Positions 50,789 through 60,425 of a stretch of DNA of 64,000 nt are shown in pieces (position 1 is the stretch's first letter; every line of letters starts with the position of its first letter). The stretch is from positions 1 to 64,000 of the forward strand of contig NZ_JABIOQ010000060.1 of NCBI RefSeq assembly GCF_018698455.1, written 5' to 3'. This DNA is from Sulfurimonas sp. (GTDB lineage Bacteria; Campylobacterota; Campylobacteria; Campylobacterales; Sulfurimonadaceae). Both the position numbers and the translations under genes were made by a program. The notes beneath the pieces are model-generated. The model saw nothing but the letters and a program-made list of their open reading frames with translations. It searched no databases and had not been told where the DNA came from.

Positions 50789-51953
50789 TAATTACCTTAT
50801 TTAGTTGCTGATGTGCCATAAGATTACTACGAGACTTCAAAGGAAGAGCTGGATAATAAGTAATGCTTTCATCTTTAACTATAAGATATAAGTGTTCTGG
50901 TCTATCAAAACTTCCTATAGACAGACGCAGCATTATACCGTCTTCCATTTCATAAGCTCTCTCGAAGTGAATAAATCCACCTTCAAATCGCTCTGTAGTT
51001 TTATGCAATTTCAAAAGTTTTTCTGATGATGAGTTATTCTTTGAAAATTCAAATGAACCTTCTATACTAAGAATTTCTGATTCTTCTTCATTTATCATTG
51101 TTACGTCATAAATGTTTTTTTCCATCTTACGCCATCGATCTTCATATTTAGAAACAATTGCAATATCCTTATTTTTATTTATGTTTAAAACTATTTTGTT
51201 AAATGCGATGAAAGTCTCGTATGAGTATGCATAGTAGTTTTCGCTATCTGTTCTGAGTTCAAGGCTACCGCCCGTCTTTAACACTCGACGAGATTCTTTA
51301 ATGAATGATGTGCTGATAACTCTACGGTGTGGTTTTTTATCCCAAGGAACAGGAAAGTGAACATATACTTTACCCACAATATTTGATGGAATGAGTTCCA
51401 TAAATAGTCTTGCATCATAGTCCAGTACAAGAAGGTTATCAAGCTTTTGAATTGCAACTTGCTTTAAAACTTGCTCTATTGATGGACGGTGAATTTCTAA
51501 GCCTATAAAAAGGATATCGGGATTAGCTGCTGCTTGATGTAATAGGTGACGTCCTGAACCAAACCCAACCTCAACCCGTACTTCTTTATCTGTTGGAAAA
51601 TCATTTGCGAAGTATTCTATTTTTTTCAGAGCTCTCACTTCTTCTAAATGCTCATTTTTCTTTCCACTTAAAACATTAGAAGCAAGAACATTTAAAGATG
51701 CTTTGTCTGCATAAGCTGTAAGTGCACGATGAACATTATAGATTGAAGCTGGTCGAGTTAACTTATCTGTTTTAAGGAGGTTTTTATGCTCATCGTATTT
51801 CACTAAAAGAAAAAAATCTTCATTTTCAACAGTTACTGAAATAAGCTTCTCATCTTTGTTATTTGCATTCCTCGCACAAAAGTTAAATTGTACTTCATCA
51901 TGAGAAGAAGGGTATGTTATTTCATTGAATTTTTCTATATGCAAATGAGGCAT
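50781..51953 (-). CDS. trmB: tRNA (guanine-N7-)-methyltransferase
   Basis: [54 protein letters not shown]. Confidence 0.93.
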   Translation of the reverse strand: MPHLHIEKFNEITYPSSHDEVQFNFCARNANNKDEKLISVTVENEDFFLLVKYDEHKNLLKTDKLTRPASIYNVHRALTAYADKASLNVLASNVLSGKKNEHLEEVRALKKIEYFANDFPTDKEVRVEVGFGSGRHLLHQAAANPDILFIGLEIHRPSIEQVLKQVAIQKLDNLLVLDYDARLFMELIPSNIVGKVYVHFPVPWDKKPHRRVISTSFIKESRRVLKTGGSLELRTDSENYYAYSYETFIAFNKIVLNINKNKDIAIVSKYEDRWRKMEKNIYDVTMINEEESEILSIEGSFEFSKNNSSSEKLLKLHKTTERFEGGFIHFERAYEMEDGIMLRLSIGSFDRPEHLYLIVKDESITYYPALPLKSRSNLMAHQQLNKVING

Positions 51954-53326
51954 TAAAGTCCACTCAAATCTAAATCATCTGCAGCAATAGCACTCTCTTG
52001 TATCTCTTCTTTTGGGGCGGCCACTACAACTTTTCCTTTAACCTTTCTCTTTGTAACTTCCTGTATTTGCATAGACTCTGGAGTCACTATTTGCACTTCT
52101 ACACTTTGCTTTGATTTTATATCAAATTTATCAACACCATAAACTACATAATAATATGTGCTACCTTCTTCTATAGTGCTATCAGTATAACTATTCTCTT
52201 TCATATTATAGTTTTCTATTTTTGTATCAAAAAAACCTTTGCTATGCTTTCTTTGAACTATAAATCTAACAGTTCTTTCATCAGTTTTTTTCCATTTCAC
52301 TTCTATTGTTGAACCAACAAGTTCAGCACTCAACACTAAAGGTGCTTCTGGTTTGGAAAGTGTCATTCCCTGCACAGAGTTCTTGTCTGAAATACTTTCC
52401 AAGCCATCTTTATCAACAACAGCTACTCTATAAAAGTATACTTTCCCATCTTCACCTATCTTATCTATAAAGTTATTACTGTAAAGTCTCTCTATGAGAT
52501 CATAATTTCCATTACTATTCTCAGATCTATAAAGATTATACATGTAAAAATCTTTTTGTGATGATGCGGACCATGTTACTTCTATTTTTCCTGGTAGTTG
52601 TTTTGTTGCTCTTATATTCTCCACACTCTTAGGAAGCGGTTTTGTTACAACTTTTACAAATTGGCTAGGGGTAGATATAATTTTATCAAACGTCACAACT
52701 TTAACACGGTACATATAAACATAGTTATCTTCTAAATCTTCATCTATATACTCTGCGTTTAAGCGGTTATTTACTGTAGCATGTTTTTTCCATTCTTTAT
52801 CTTCAAGAGTTTTTCTCTCAACTACATAATAATTAACTTTTTCATTTGAGTGAGGTCTCCAAATAATCTTGGCAGTTCTAGGAAGTCCTGTGATGCTGTG
52901 AATCCAAGAAATAGACTCTAGTACAGGTAGAGTATTTACAACGGTAACCTTACTAGGACTAGACTCTGACTCTGAAGTAAATGTTTTAAACATATAACTA
53001 TATTTTGTATCTGGTTGAACATGACTGTCTACATAATGAGTTTTAAATCGGTTTTCAATTGTACTCAGATATTTAAAATCATTCGCCACATCTTTTGATG
53101 GACTTTTTTTATAAATATACACTCCAGACACTCTTGGGTCTTCAATACTTTCATATTCAAACGCAATAGTGTTCATATCTACAATTACACCATTTTTAGT
53201 TAGCACTACAGTAGGTAAAGTACTATCAATAACAGCATTTTCTTTTGGAGTTGGAGTTATTCCATCACATCCACTAAGGATTAGTAACGAAACTATCCAT
53301 AATATACTTTGTGTCCATAACTTCAT
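51953..53326 (-). CDS. Fibronectin type III repeat lipoprotein
   Basis: Lipobox LSGCD; repeated FN3-like units ([27 protein letters not shown]). Confidence 0.75.
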   Translation of the reverse strand: MKLWTQSILWIVSLLILSGCDGITPTPKENAVIDSTLPTVVLTKNGVIVDMNTIAFEYESIEDPRVSGVYIYKKSPSKDVANDFKYLSTIENRFKTHYVDSHVQPDTKYSYMFKTFTSESESSPSKVTVVNTLPVLESISWIHSITGLPRTAKIIWRPHSNEKVNYYVVERKTLEDKEWKKHATVNNRLNAEYIDEDLEDNYVYMYRVKVVTFDKIISTPSQFVKVVTKPLPKSVENIRATKQLPGKIEVTWSASSQKDFYMYNLYRSENSNGNYDLIERLYSNNFIDKIGEDGKVYFYRVAVVDKDGLESISDKNSVQGMTLSKPEAPLVLSAELVGSTIEVKWKKTDERTVRFIVQRKHSKGFFDTKIENYNMKENSYTDSTIEEGSTYYYVVYGVDKFDIKSKQSVEVQIVTPESMQIQEVTKRKVKGKVVVAAPKEEIQESAIAADDLDLSGL

Positions 53327-54248
53327 TCAGGCTCTCCAGGTTAAATTTTTTATCTATACTTGTTTTCATAATTTCATCTAGTTCTGCTTTGAAAAACATC
53401 TTTTCCCCAGTCTTTGGATGATTGAAATAAATCATATAAGCATGTAGCAAAATTCGTTCCGACTTGTCCTGATGTGGGCTCACACCATATATGTGGTCGC
53501 CTAATATATGACGATTTATTGTTTCTAAGTGAACTCGAATTTGATGTGTTCTACCTGTAAATAGTTTACATGCAAGAAGTTGATTTTTACCATCTGTACT
53601 TAAAGCTAACTGTTTAAACATAGTCTTTGCATACTTAGAATGTTCTAATCCGCATGACATTTTTAAACGGTTTTTCGAACTTCTTCCGATATTTCCTTCA
53701 ATCACAGTAATATCATCTTTTAAAGGTGGAGTGGCTACTGCAATGTAATACCTTCCCATACTTTTATCTTTGAGTTGTGCTGATAAAAACTCATGTGATT
53801 CATTGTTTTTTGCTACAACCATAGTTCCACTTGTACCTTTATCAAGGCGGTGGACTATACCATTACGTTCTTCTCCACTTATGGTTGAGAGTCTAATTCC
53901 CTTATATTTTAACCAATCAACAAGTGTCGCATCTTTAACACTTGGTGCGGGGTGTACTGTTACCCCACTTGGCTTGTTGACAACTAAAATATCATCATCT
54001 TCATAAAGAACTTCAACATCAAAATCAACTGCTTTAGCTTTCTCTATCTTTGCTTCTGGAAACTCTACTTTTATTTTTTGATTTACTTTTAGTTTTACAC
54101 CAGGGCGTGAAACTTTCTTTTCATCAACAAAAACATTACCGGTTTTAATGAGGGTTGCTACTTGAGACCTTGTTTGAATGATTTTAGTGGATAGAAACGT
54201 ATCTAAACGCTCAGCATTTTCACATATATATTCTTTTATTTCTAACAT
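53274..54248 (-). CDS. RluD-family pseudouridine synthase
   Basis: S4 domain; NKPSGVTVHPAPS; GIVHRLDKGTSGTMVVAKN; LFTGRTHQIRVHL. Confidence 0.93.
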   Translation of the reverse strand: MLEIKEYICENAERLDTFLSTKIIQTRSQVATLIKTGNVFVDEKKVSRPGVKLKVNQKIKVEFPEAKIEKAKAVDFDVEVLYEDDDILVVNKPSGVTVHPAPSVKDATLVDWLKYKGIRLSTISGEERNGIVHRLDKGTSGTMVVAKNNESHEFLSAQLKDKSMGRYYIAVATPPLKDDITVIEGNIGRSSKNRLKMSCGLEHSKYAKTMFKQLALSTDGKNQLLACKLFTGRTHQIRVHLETINRHILGDHIYGVSPHQDKSERILLHAYMIYFNHPKTGEKMFFKAELDEIMKTSIDKKFNLESLNEVMDTKYIMDSFVTNP

Positions 54249-54298
54249 TTATTAACCTTTATGTTACAATCATACAATTTTATTTTGGAGTTACAAAC

Positions 54299-55411
54299 TT
54301 GTGGAGACTTGATAAGGCTATTTTATCACAATTTGACTTTCTTTCTATCATTCTTATCATTCCTTTGGTAATAATTTCTCATTGGCTTATAGGAGAAGTA
54401 GTCCCGGCTCTTGCTCAAAAGCAGACAGCATATGTTGCAATCGCACTTTTAGTCTTTATTATTGTGTTTTTCATGCCTATTAGAAAAATGAGCTGGCTTA
54501 TTCCAATGATTTACTGGGGGAACATTTTACTGCTTTTAGCTGTTGAATTTTTTGGACATGCAAGACTCGGTGCACAAAGATGGATAGAGATTCCATTTGT
54601 AAATGCAACAATTCAGCCTTCGGAATTTGTTAAACCTGCCCTTATTCTTATGCTTGCTTACCTTATACACAAAAATCCACCTCCCATACATGGGTATAGA
54701 ATCAAAGAGTTTATAAAACTCAGTTTTTACATCTTGCTTCCATTTATACTTATAGTGAAAGAACCTGATTTGGGAACTGCACTAGTACTCCTCCTTATAG
54801 GATATGGTGTACTTTTTTTCATTGGAGTACATTGGAAGATAGTTGCTACCATTGCTATATTTGGTCTTATCTTAATTCCAGTCTCATATAAATATATTCT
54901 TCATGACTACCAAAAAGTTCGCATTGTTGACTTTTTGAGTGAAAAACCATCCTATCATGTTCAGCAATCTATCATTGCGATTGGTTCAGGTGGTTGGAAC
55001 GGAAAAGACAAAGAGAATGCGACACAAACACAGATGCGATTTCTACCTATTGCAACAAGTGACTTTATCTTTGCATTTTTAGTAGAAAGAAGTGGTTTTC
55101 TAGGTGCGTTAGCACTTATCACACTTTATGCTATTCTCATACTTCATCTACTGAGTCTTAGTATATTTAACAAAGACTACTATATCAAAGTCGTAACTAT
55201 TTCCATCTCATTTATGATTTTTATCTATATGGGGGTTAACATATCAATGACCATAGGCTATGCACCAGTTGTTGGAGTACCTTTACCCATGTTTAGTTAT
55301 GGAGGCAGTAGTTTTTTGAACTTTATGATTCTCTTTGGAATCATGCAAAATCTCATTACATTTAGATATAAAGATATGTATGATAACCGAGGAACGAAAA
55401 GTTTTATGTAG
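54299..55411 (+). CDS. rodA: Rod shape-determining protein RodA (SEDS family)
   Basis: QPSEFVKPALILMLAYL; KEPDLGTALVLLLIG; FSYGGSSFLNFMI; TTG start. Confidence 0.9.
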   Translation: MWRLDKAILSQFDFLSIILIIPLVIISHWLIGEVVPALAQKQTAYVAIALLVFIIVFFMPIRKMSWLIPMIYWGNILLLLAVEFFGHARLGAQRWIEIPFVNATIQPSEFVKPALILMLAYLIHKNPPPIHGYRIKEFIKLSFYILLPFILIVKEPDLGTALVLLLIGYGVLFFIGVHWKIVATIAIFGLILIPVSYKYILHDYQKVRIVDFLSEKPSYHVQQSIIAIGSGGWNGKDKENATQTQMRFLPIATSDFIFAFLVERSGFLGALALITLYAILILHLLSLSIFNKDYYIKVVTISISFMIFIYMGVNISMTIGYAPVVGVPLPMFSYGGSSFLNFMILFGIMQNLITFRYKDMYDNRGTKSFM

Positions 55412-55416
55412 CCCTA

Positions 55417-57051
55417 TTAATCTTCTTCTTTTGTTGCAAGTAGTGAATCGACTGCTTGTGAAATAGCCTTAGCAGTTGAACCTCTAGGAAGAAGCTTCGT
55501 TATTGAAATTGCACTGCTCCCAGGTTTATTACCTATAAGGATAACCTTAGGATTAGACATGATATTTTTGGCATAAATACTTAAGAATTTTGCTACTCTC
55601 ACTTTTTGAAGTTCGTCCTCAACAACTAGGATACTCACACTATTTTTTCTTGCCCACTTTATAGCTTTGATTTCATCAACGAAAGACTTTACATTATAAG
55701 AACCGCTCATATGATGTATCTCTGATTCATATTCCATTGCTTCTTGGGGGTTTGCTGTTACTACCATTGTATAATCTTTTTGAACCGATTGAAGATACTT
55801 ATAAAGTTCAAATAACTTTCTAGTCTCTCCTGTTGCTTTTGATTCATCTTGTGTACTCAAATAATACTTCAAATATGTCTTTGTATTAAGTTCACCACTA
55901 ACATTAGCTTGTTTAAAGTGAGCCTGAACAAGCTTAGAACTTTTTGCAGCACTCCACTGTTGTGAATCAAAGAAAAAGGCTTGTGCATTTAAAATATCTA
56001 CTAAATCATCGCGATGTCTTTGTGCTTCAATATCAAAAACTTCATAAAAATCTTCTCTATACTCTGTTTCAAATTCTTCAAGTAAAACCATATCATTCTT
56101 GTATCTTTCATCAAGTTCAGCCATCATATGAACAACATCGACATAAGCACCATTAAGAGATTTAAGTTCTTTCTCTAGGGCCTTGAATTGCGGTGTTTTA
56201 ATACTCTCTTGAAGCTCTTTTTTTCGTATACTTCGTACACCACCAAGTTTTTTTGCATTTACTTGTAGATGGTTAATTTTTTCAATAACATTCCCAGCAC
56301 CCTGTTTAATCTTTTGATACTCTTCTTGTGCTGACAAAAACACTTCTTGGTATGCAAAGGGAGGATTCTTAGTTTTTATAACATAATCATCATACACTTT
56401 TGCCATTTCTTTTAAATCATTACTAAGCATCTTGATTTTTGGTGTGATGATACGGATATCAACATCAACAAGATTGTTATATGTTGTCCATAGGAAACGT
56501 CGTATAACAAGATAATCAAGTCTTCCTGTTACTTTTTTATAATTTTCACGAATTTCTATATTTTGTTTAATTACATCAAAATAGTTTGATACTGCTCGAC
56601 CAATTGTTAGTGTGTTAGTAATACTAGAAGGCCGTTCTCTTTGAAGTTCAGCTTCTACTTCTGCTTCACTTCCCTCAATCTCTAGTTCAAAATGGGCTAC
56701 ACTCATTTCTTCAGTACTATCCACATAATTAAGATCTGGAGTGGATACAATTTCTAAATGTTTTTCTATTGCAAGGGGCTCATTTATTTGAAGTTCAGTT
56801 TTTTCTTCTACAACTTCATCTTCTTGAACAACATTCTCACGCATTTCTACTTCATATGTTGCTTTTGAAACAATATTTTCAACATTTCCATCTACTTCAT
56901 CAAAAGCTACTTCTAATCCTGTCTCTGGCATAACATCAAAGTCATCCCAAAACTGTACACTAAAGTTATGTTTAGTTTTTTCTGCAGTTATAATAATTCC
57001 ACTGCCCTCATTAGAGTTAAAGAAAAGGACTTTACCAGTTGTTTTTATCAA
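55417..57051 (-). CDS. Hypothetical protein with N-terminal cold-shock-like segment
   Basis: KTTGKVLFFNSNEGSGIIITAEKTKHNFSVQFWDDF; long helical middle; C-terminal alpha/beta region. Confidence 0.5.
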   Translation of the reverse strand: MIKTTGKVLFFNSNEGSGIIITAEKTKHNFSVQFWDDFDVMPETGLEVAFDEVDGNVENIVSKATYEVEMRENVVQEDEVVEEKTELQINEPLAIEKHLEIVSTPDLNYVDSTEEMSVAHFELEIEGSEAEVEAELQRERPSSITNTLTIGRAVSNYFDVIKQNIEIRENYKKVTGRLDYLVIRRFLWTTYNNLVDVDIRIITPKIKMLSNDLKEMAKVYDDYVIKTKNPPFAYQEVFLSAQEEYQKIKQGAGNVIEKINHLQVNAKKLGGVRSIRKKELQESIKTPQFKALEKELKSLNGAYVDVVHMMAELDERYKNDMVLLEEFETEYREDFYEVFDIEAQRHRDDLVDILNAQAFFFDSQQWSAAKSSKLVQAHFKQANVSGELNTKTYLKYYLSTQDESKATGETRKLFELYKYLQSVQKDYTMVVTANPQEAMEYESEIHHMSGSYNVKSFVDEIKAIKWARKNSVSILVVEDELQKVRVAKFLSIYAKNIMSNPKVILIGNKPGSSAISITKLLPRGSTAKAISQAVDSLLATKEED

Positions 57052-57056
57052 AGTAC

Positions 57057-57263
57057 TTAGGCTCTAGGCTTCATATAAATTTTATAGTTTCCAAAACGCT
57101 CAGTAAAAGAAAAAGCATGTCTTTTACAAAAATTCTTATTCATTGCATCTATCATTCGTGTTGTTTCTGTCTCCGCTTCTTCTTTACTAGCGAAATCTTG
57201 TGACACTCTGTAGCCATTCTTAACAAAACAGCTACAGCCGTTTAATACATCTACTTTATACAT
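57057..57263 (-). CDS. Small hypothetical protein
   Basis: 68-aa ORF in tight array with neighbours. Confidence 0.55.
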   Translation of the reverse strand: MYKVDVLNGCSCFVKNGYRVSQDFASKEEAETETTRMIDAMNKNFCKRHAFSFTERFGNYKIYMKPRA

Positions 57264-57284
57264 ATTTTAGTCCTTTCTTTTAGT

Positions 57285-58616
57285 TTAAAAATCAAAAATA
57301 TCATCGAAGTCATCACTATCTTCAGCAACTTCTTCATTCATCTTTAGCATACTACCTATGGTCATACAGTTCACTGCAATTGTATCATTCATAAAGTCAG
57401 CACTTGGAGCACCGGTGTTAAAAGATTTTTCCATCCAAGTTATCAAATCTCTGCTAAGTGCTGTACACATTGGTCCTAATGCTTCAGAATTTTCAACAAA
57501 CTCTGATATATGGTTTAATAAATCAACAGACAGAGTATTTAAAGCTTGAGCAATAGTAAACACCTCTGAGTATGTTGAGAGTATCGAACCTATTTTATTT
57601 ACATATGTAAAGATTTCTGATACCTCTTCCTCTGTAACATCCCCATCACCAACAATAAGCATAAGAGAACTTAACTTATCAACAAAACCTTCAAGGTCAT
57701 TGAGCTCTTCTTCACCTAAGTAATTATACACATGCAGTTTTTGTGATGTATATTGCTGAATCACTTCTTTTTCTACTACTACTGGAGTTGGCTTAACAAT
57801 TTTATTAACTAAGGCAATATCTTCTGCAACTAAAACTTTTAAAAGTTTGAAAGACAACTTATCATTTCCAGTTTTATATGCACAAAAAACATTATTCTTT
57901 TTTAATATCAAAGATATCGTTGGCAAAGGTATCTTGCCAATATTATCTATTGTAAAGTACTGAAAGTCTTCAGAGTCCTCTACTATGACACTACTAGTAT
58001 TCTGTAGCCTTAGTTGCACCTCTCCAATAGAAAATATTGCTCGAATCACATCATTTAGTCCATCATACTTTTCGTCAGCGTTTAAAAGAAAAAACTCCCA
58101 AAACTCGGAAAGTGTATCTTGTGAAAGTAACATAAATGTCGTGTATCTACTAAAGACATTCTGAGAAAATAAATTTATGCATTTAGAACTCTTTGTTATA
58201 CTTTTCGTTCTTGCTTTAATTAGTGCAATATAGTTAGTAATTCTGCTATTAAATATATCTGCATTTATTGGTTTAGAAATATAATCCTCTGCCCCATTTA
58301 CAAGAATAAGCTTTTGTTTTTGGGCATCTTCTAAAGCTGAAATAGCAATAATCATAACACTCTTATTCTCTTGACGTATAATCTTTGTTGCTTCAACGCC
58401 ATCCATATTTGGCATCATAATATCCATCAACACTAAATCATATGCAACTTTTCGACACTGTCTCACAGCTTCTAGTCCATCAGCAGCTTCATCAATCTCA
58501 AAGTCAATACCATCTAAATCATCAATGAAATATTCAAGAAGTAAGCTCACAACAATTCTATTATTTTTATTATCATCAACTATAAGAACTTTCATACTTT
58601 TTTCCTTAACACACAT
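57285..58616 (-). CDS. Response regulator with novel C-terminal region
   Basis: VLIVDDNKNNRIVVSLLLEYF; YDLVLMDIMMPNMDGVEATKII; no recognised output domain. Confidence 0.8.
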   Translation of the reverse strand: MCVKEKSMKVLIVDDNKNNRIVVSLLLEYFIDDLDGIDFEIDEAADGLEAVRQCRKVAYDLVLMDIMMPNMDGVEATKIIRQENKSVMIIAISALEDAQKQKLILVNGAEDYISKPINADIFNSRITNYIALIKARTKSITKSSKCINLFSQNVFSRYTTFMLLSQDTLSEFWEFFLLNADEKYDGLNDVIRAIFSIGEVQLRLQNTSSVIVEDSEDFQYFTIDNIGKIPLPTISLILKKNNVFCAYKTGNDKLSFKLLKVLVAEDIALVNKIVKPTPVVVEKEVIQQYTSQKLHVYNYLGEEELNDLEGFVDKLSSLMLIVGDGDVTEEEVSEIFTYVNKIGSILSTYSEVFTIAQALNTLSVDLLNHISEFVENSEALGPMCTALSRDLITWMEKSFNTGAPSADFMNDTIAVNCMTIGSMLKMNEEVAEDSDDFDDIFDF

Positions 58617-58647
58617 ATTTTATTGTATCCTACGAGACTTTAGACAC

Positions 58648-59388
58648 CTATAATCTTTGCAGTAACTCTTCAACACATTTTTTATAGTCTTTCATACCTT
58701 TTGAGCGTTTAGCATCTAATATTATAGGGGAACCTGACTCAAACTGTTTAGCCAATTTTATGTCAACACCAATCGGAGACAAGAGTTTTTCTCCTCCAAA
58801 AGATGTTTTAACCTTAAGAAGAGACTCTTTGTGTTCATTTATATGAGGATTAAACATAACTGGTAGTATTGATATATCTGCTATCTCTCTATCTAGTTTC
58901 TTAGAAGTTTGGTACACAGCACGGAGCATCTGTCCAACGGCAACAACTCCTAGATGGTGTGGTACAAAAGGTATCATAACACTATCGGCAACTTCAAGAG
59001 AGTTTTTCAACAAAGCATCAAAAGTAGGTGGTGTATCTATCACACAATAATCAAAAAAATCAGCAATTTTCTCGCGTTTAAAACGATTTTTCAGTATTCC
59101 TCTTAAATCAGAGTACTCATATACATCAAATTGTGCTAGAGCAGGAGAAAGAGTTAAGTTTTCATGTACGGTAGGAATAAATGTTTCACTTAATGTGGAA
59201 CCACTAAAAATAGAGTGTACTCCAAGTCTTTCGTCTGGTTCACAACCAACACCTATCGAAGCATGTCCTTGTGTATCTAAGTCAAGGAGAAGAACTGATC
59301 CATGCTTCGCAAGACCACTTGCAATGTTTACAGCTGTTGTTGTTTTAGCTGAACCACCTTTTCTGTTACTAATTACAATAGTTTTCAC
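58648..59388 (-). CDS. ParA/MinD-family ATPase (chemosensory-linked)
   Basis: VISNRKGGSAKTTTAVNIASGLA; VLLLDLDTQGHASIGVG; YCVIDTPPTFDALLKNSL. Confidence 0.9.
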   Translation of the reverse strand: MKTIVISNRKGGSAKTTTAVNIASGLAKHGSVLLLDLDTQGHASIGVGCEPDERLGVHSIFSGSTLSETFIPTVHENLTLSPALAQFDVYEYSDLRGILKNRFKREKIADFFDYCVIDTPPTFDALLKNSLEVADSVMIPFVPHHLGVVAVGQMLRAVYQTSKKLDREIADISILPVMFNPHINEHKESLLKVKTSFGGEKLLSPIGVDIKLAKQFESGSPIILDAKRSKGMKDYKKCVEELLQRL

Positions 59389-59638
59389 TAGTATTAAATC
59401 CTTTTAAAACTGTCTCATATAATTTCTTTTTTTCACCGAACTTATAAGAACAACTATAGTTTTTCCTATACGCCATAATGAGTTGTAAAATTGCCAAATG
59501 TATATCATCACAATCTTTAAATGAAAATTTAATTTCTTCTCCAGCTTTTTCTTGTAAAAAATCCCTAAATGGAACAACTTCATCTTCATATATAACAGAT
59601 GTAAAGTTTGCTTTATTTTTTTCATATGTAATTGGCAT
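59369..59638 (-). CDS. Small hypothetical, possibly STAS-like
   Basis: EIKFSFKDCDDIHLAILQLIMAYRKN resembles STAS/MlaB-type pattern. Confidence 0.45.
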   Translation of the reverse strand: MPITYEKNKANFTSVIYEDEVVPFRDFLQEKAGEEIKFSFKDCDDIHLAILQLIMAYRKNYSCSYKFGEKKKLYETVLKGFNTSENYCN

Positions 59639-59648
59639 ATACTATCCT

Positions 59649-60413
59649 TTAACTTGGTTGTTTAACTGTTTTAATAACATTAATTAAAACACCATCTAAA
59701 TCTAAGACACCAGAAAGTTCTAAAAAGTTGTTTACACTGTGTTCTTCAGAAGTATTTATAAACTGACTCTCCTCAACATGTGCTATATCTTCTATTGTAT
59801 CTACTTTAACAGCAAAAATTTCACTATTTTTATCATATATAATAAGTTTTTGAAGGGAATTAGCGACTAAGTCTAATTCTAGCACAAAAGTATCTAATGC
59901 TCCCATTGTATTTCTATAGGCAGTCATTACATCCTTATTCAAAAAGTCTAATGCTTCAGTAGGATTTTTCGCATAAATATCTAGAGCAGTTGCACCTAAT
60001 ACATGGAGTTGTTTATGGTAGTCAAGTAATTCATTGAGAACAAGCACAACACTATCATCATAGGCAGTAAAAGAATCTATCCACTTACCAAGTTCACATG
60101 CATGGGGATTAAGTGTTTCTTTAAAGTCCATACCTGTTTCTAAACTATTTTTAAGTGCTCCAAGCCATTCTTTATGAGTATCTTTAAGTCTAACAAATAA
60201 TGTTCTGAGCTCACTATCATAAGGGTCTAAAGTTATAAGTTTTCTAAAGTTTACAACTTTTATAACTTTATCTTCATATGACATCATACCATCTATATAT
60301 TCATGTGCATTAGGAATCACCGTTAATACTGTTGACTGAATAATACGTTGTACGTTTTCTATATCCACAGCATATTTATTTGTTCCAACACTAAATACTA
60401 TTAAGTCTATCAT
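59649..60413 (-). CDS. CheW-like protein with inserted CZB zinc-binding domain
   Basis: CheW-like halves flank THKEWLGALKN...HACELGKWIDSF...LLDYHKQLH. Confidence 0.8.
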   Translation of the reverse strand: MIDLIVFSVGTNKYAVDIENVQRIIQSTVLTVIPNAHEYIDGMMSYEDKVIKVVNFRKLITLDPYDSELRTLFVRLKDTHKEWLGALKNSLETGMDFKETLNPHACELGKWIDSFTAYDDSVVLVLNELLDYHKQLHVLGATALDIYAKNPTEALDFLNKDVMTAYRNTMGALDTFVLELDLVANSLQKLIIYDKNSEIFAVKVDTIEDIAHVEESQFINTSEEHSVNNFLELSGVLDLDGVLINVIKTVKQPS

Positions 60414-60425
60414 AATTTTACTTCC

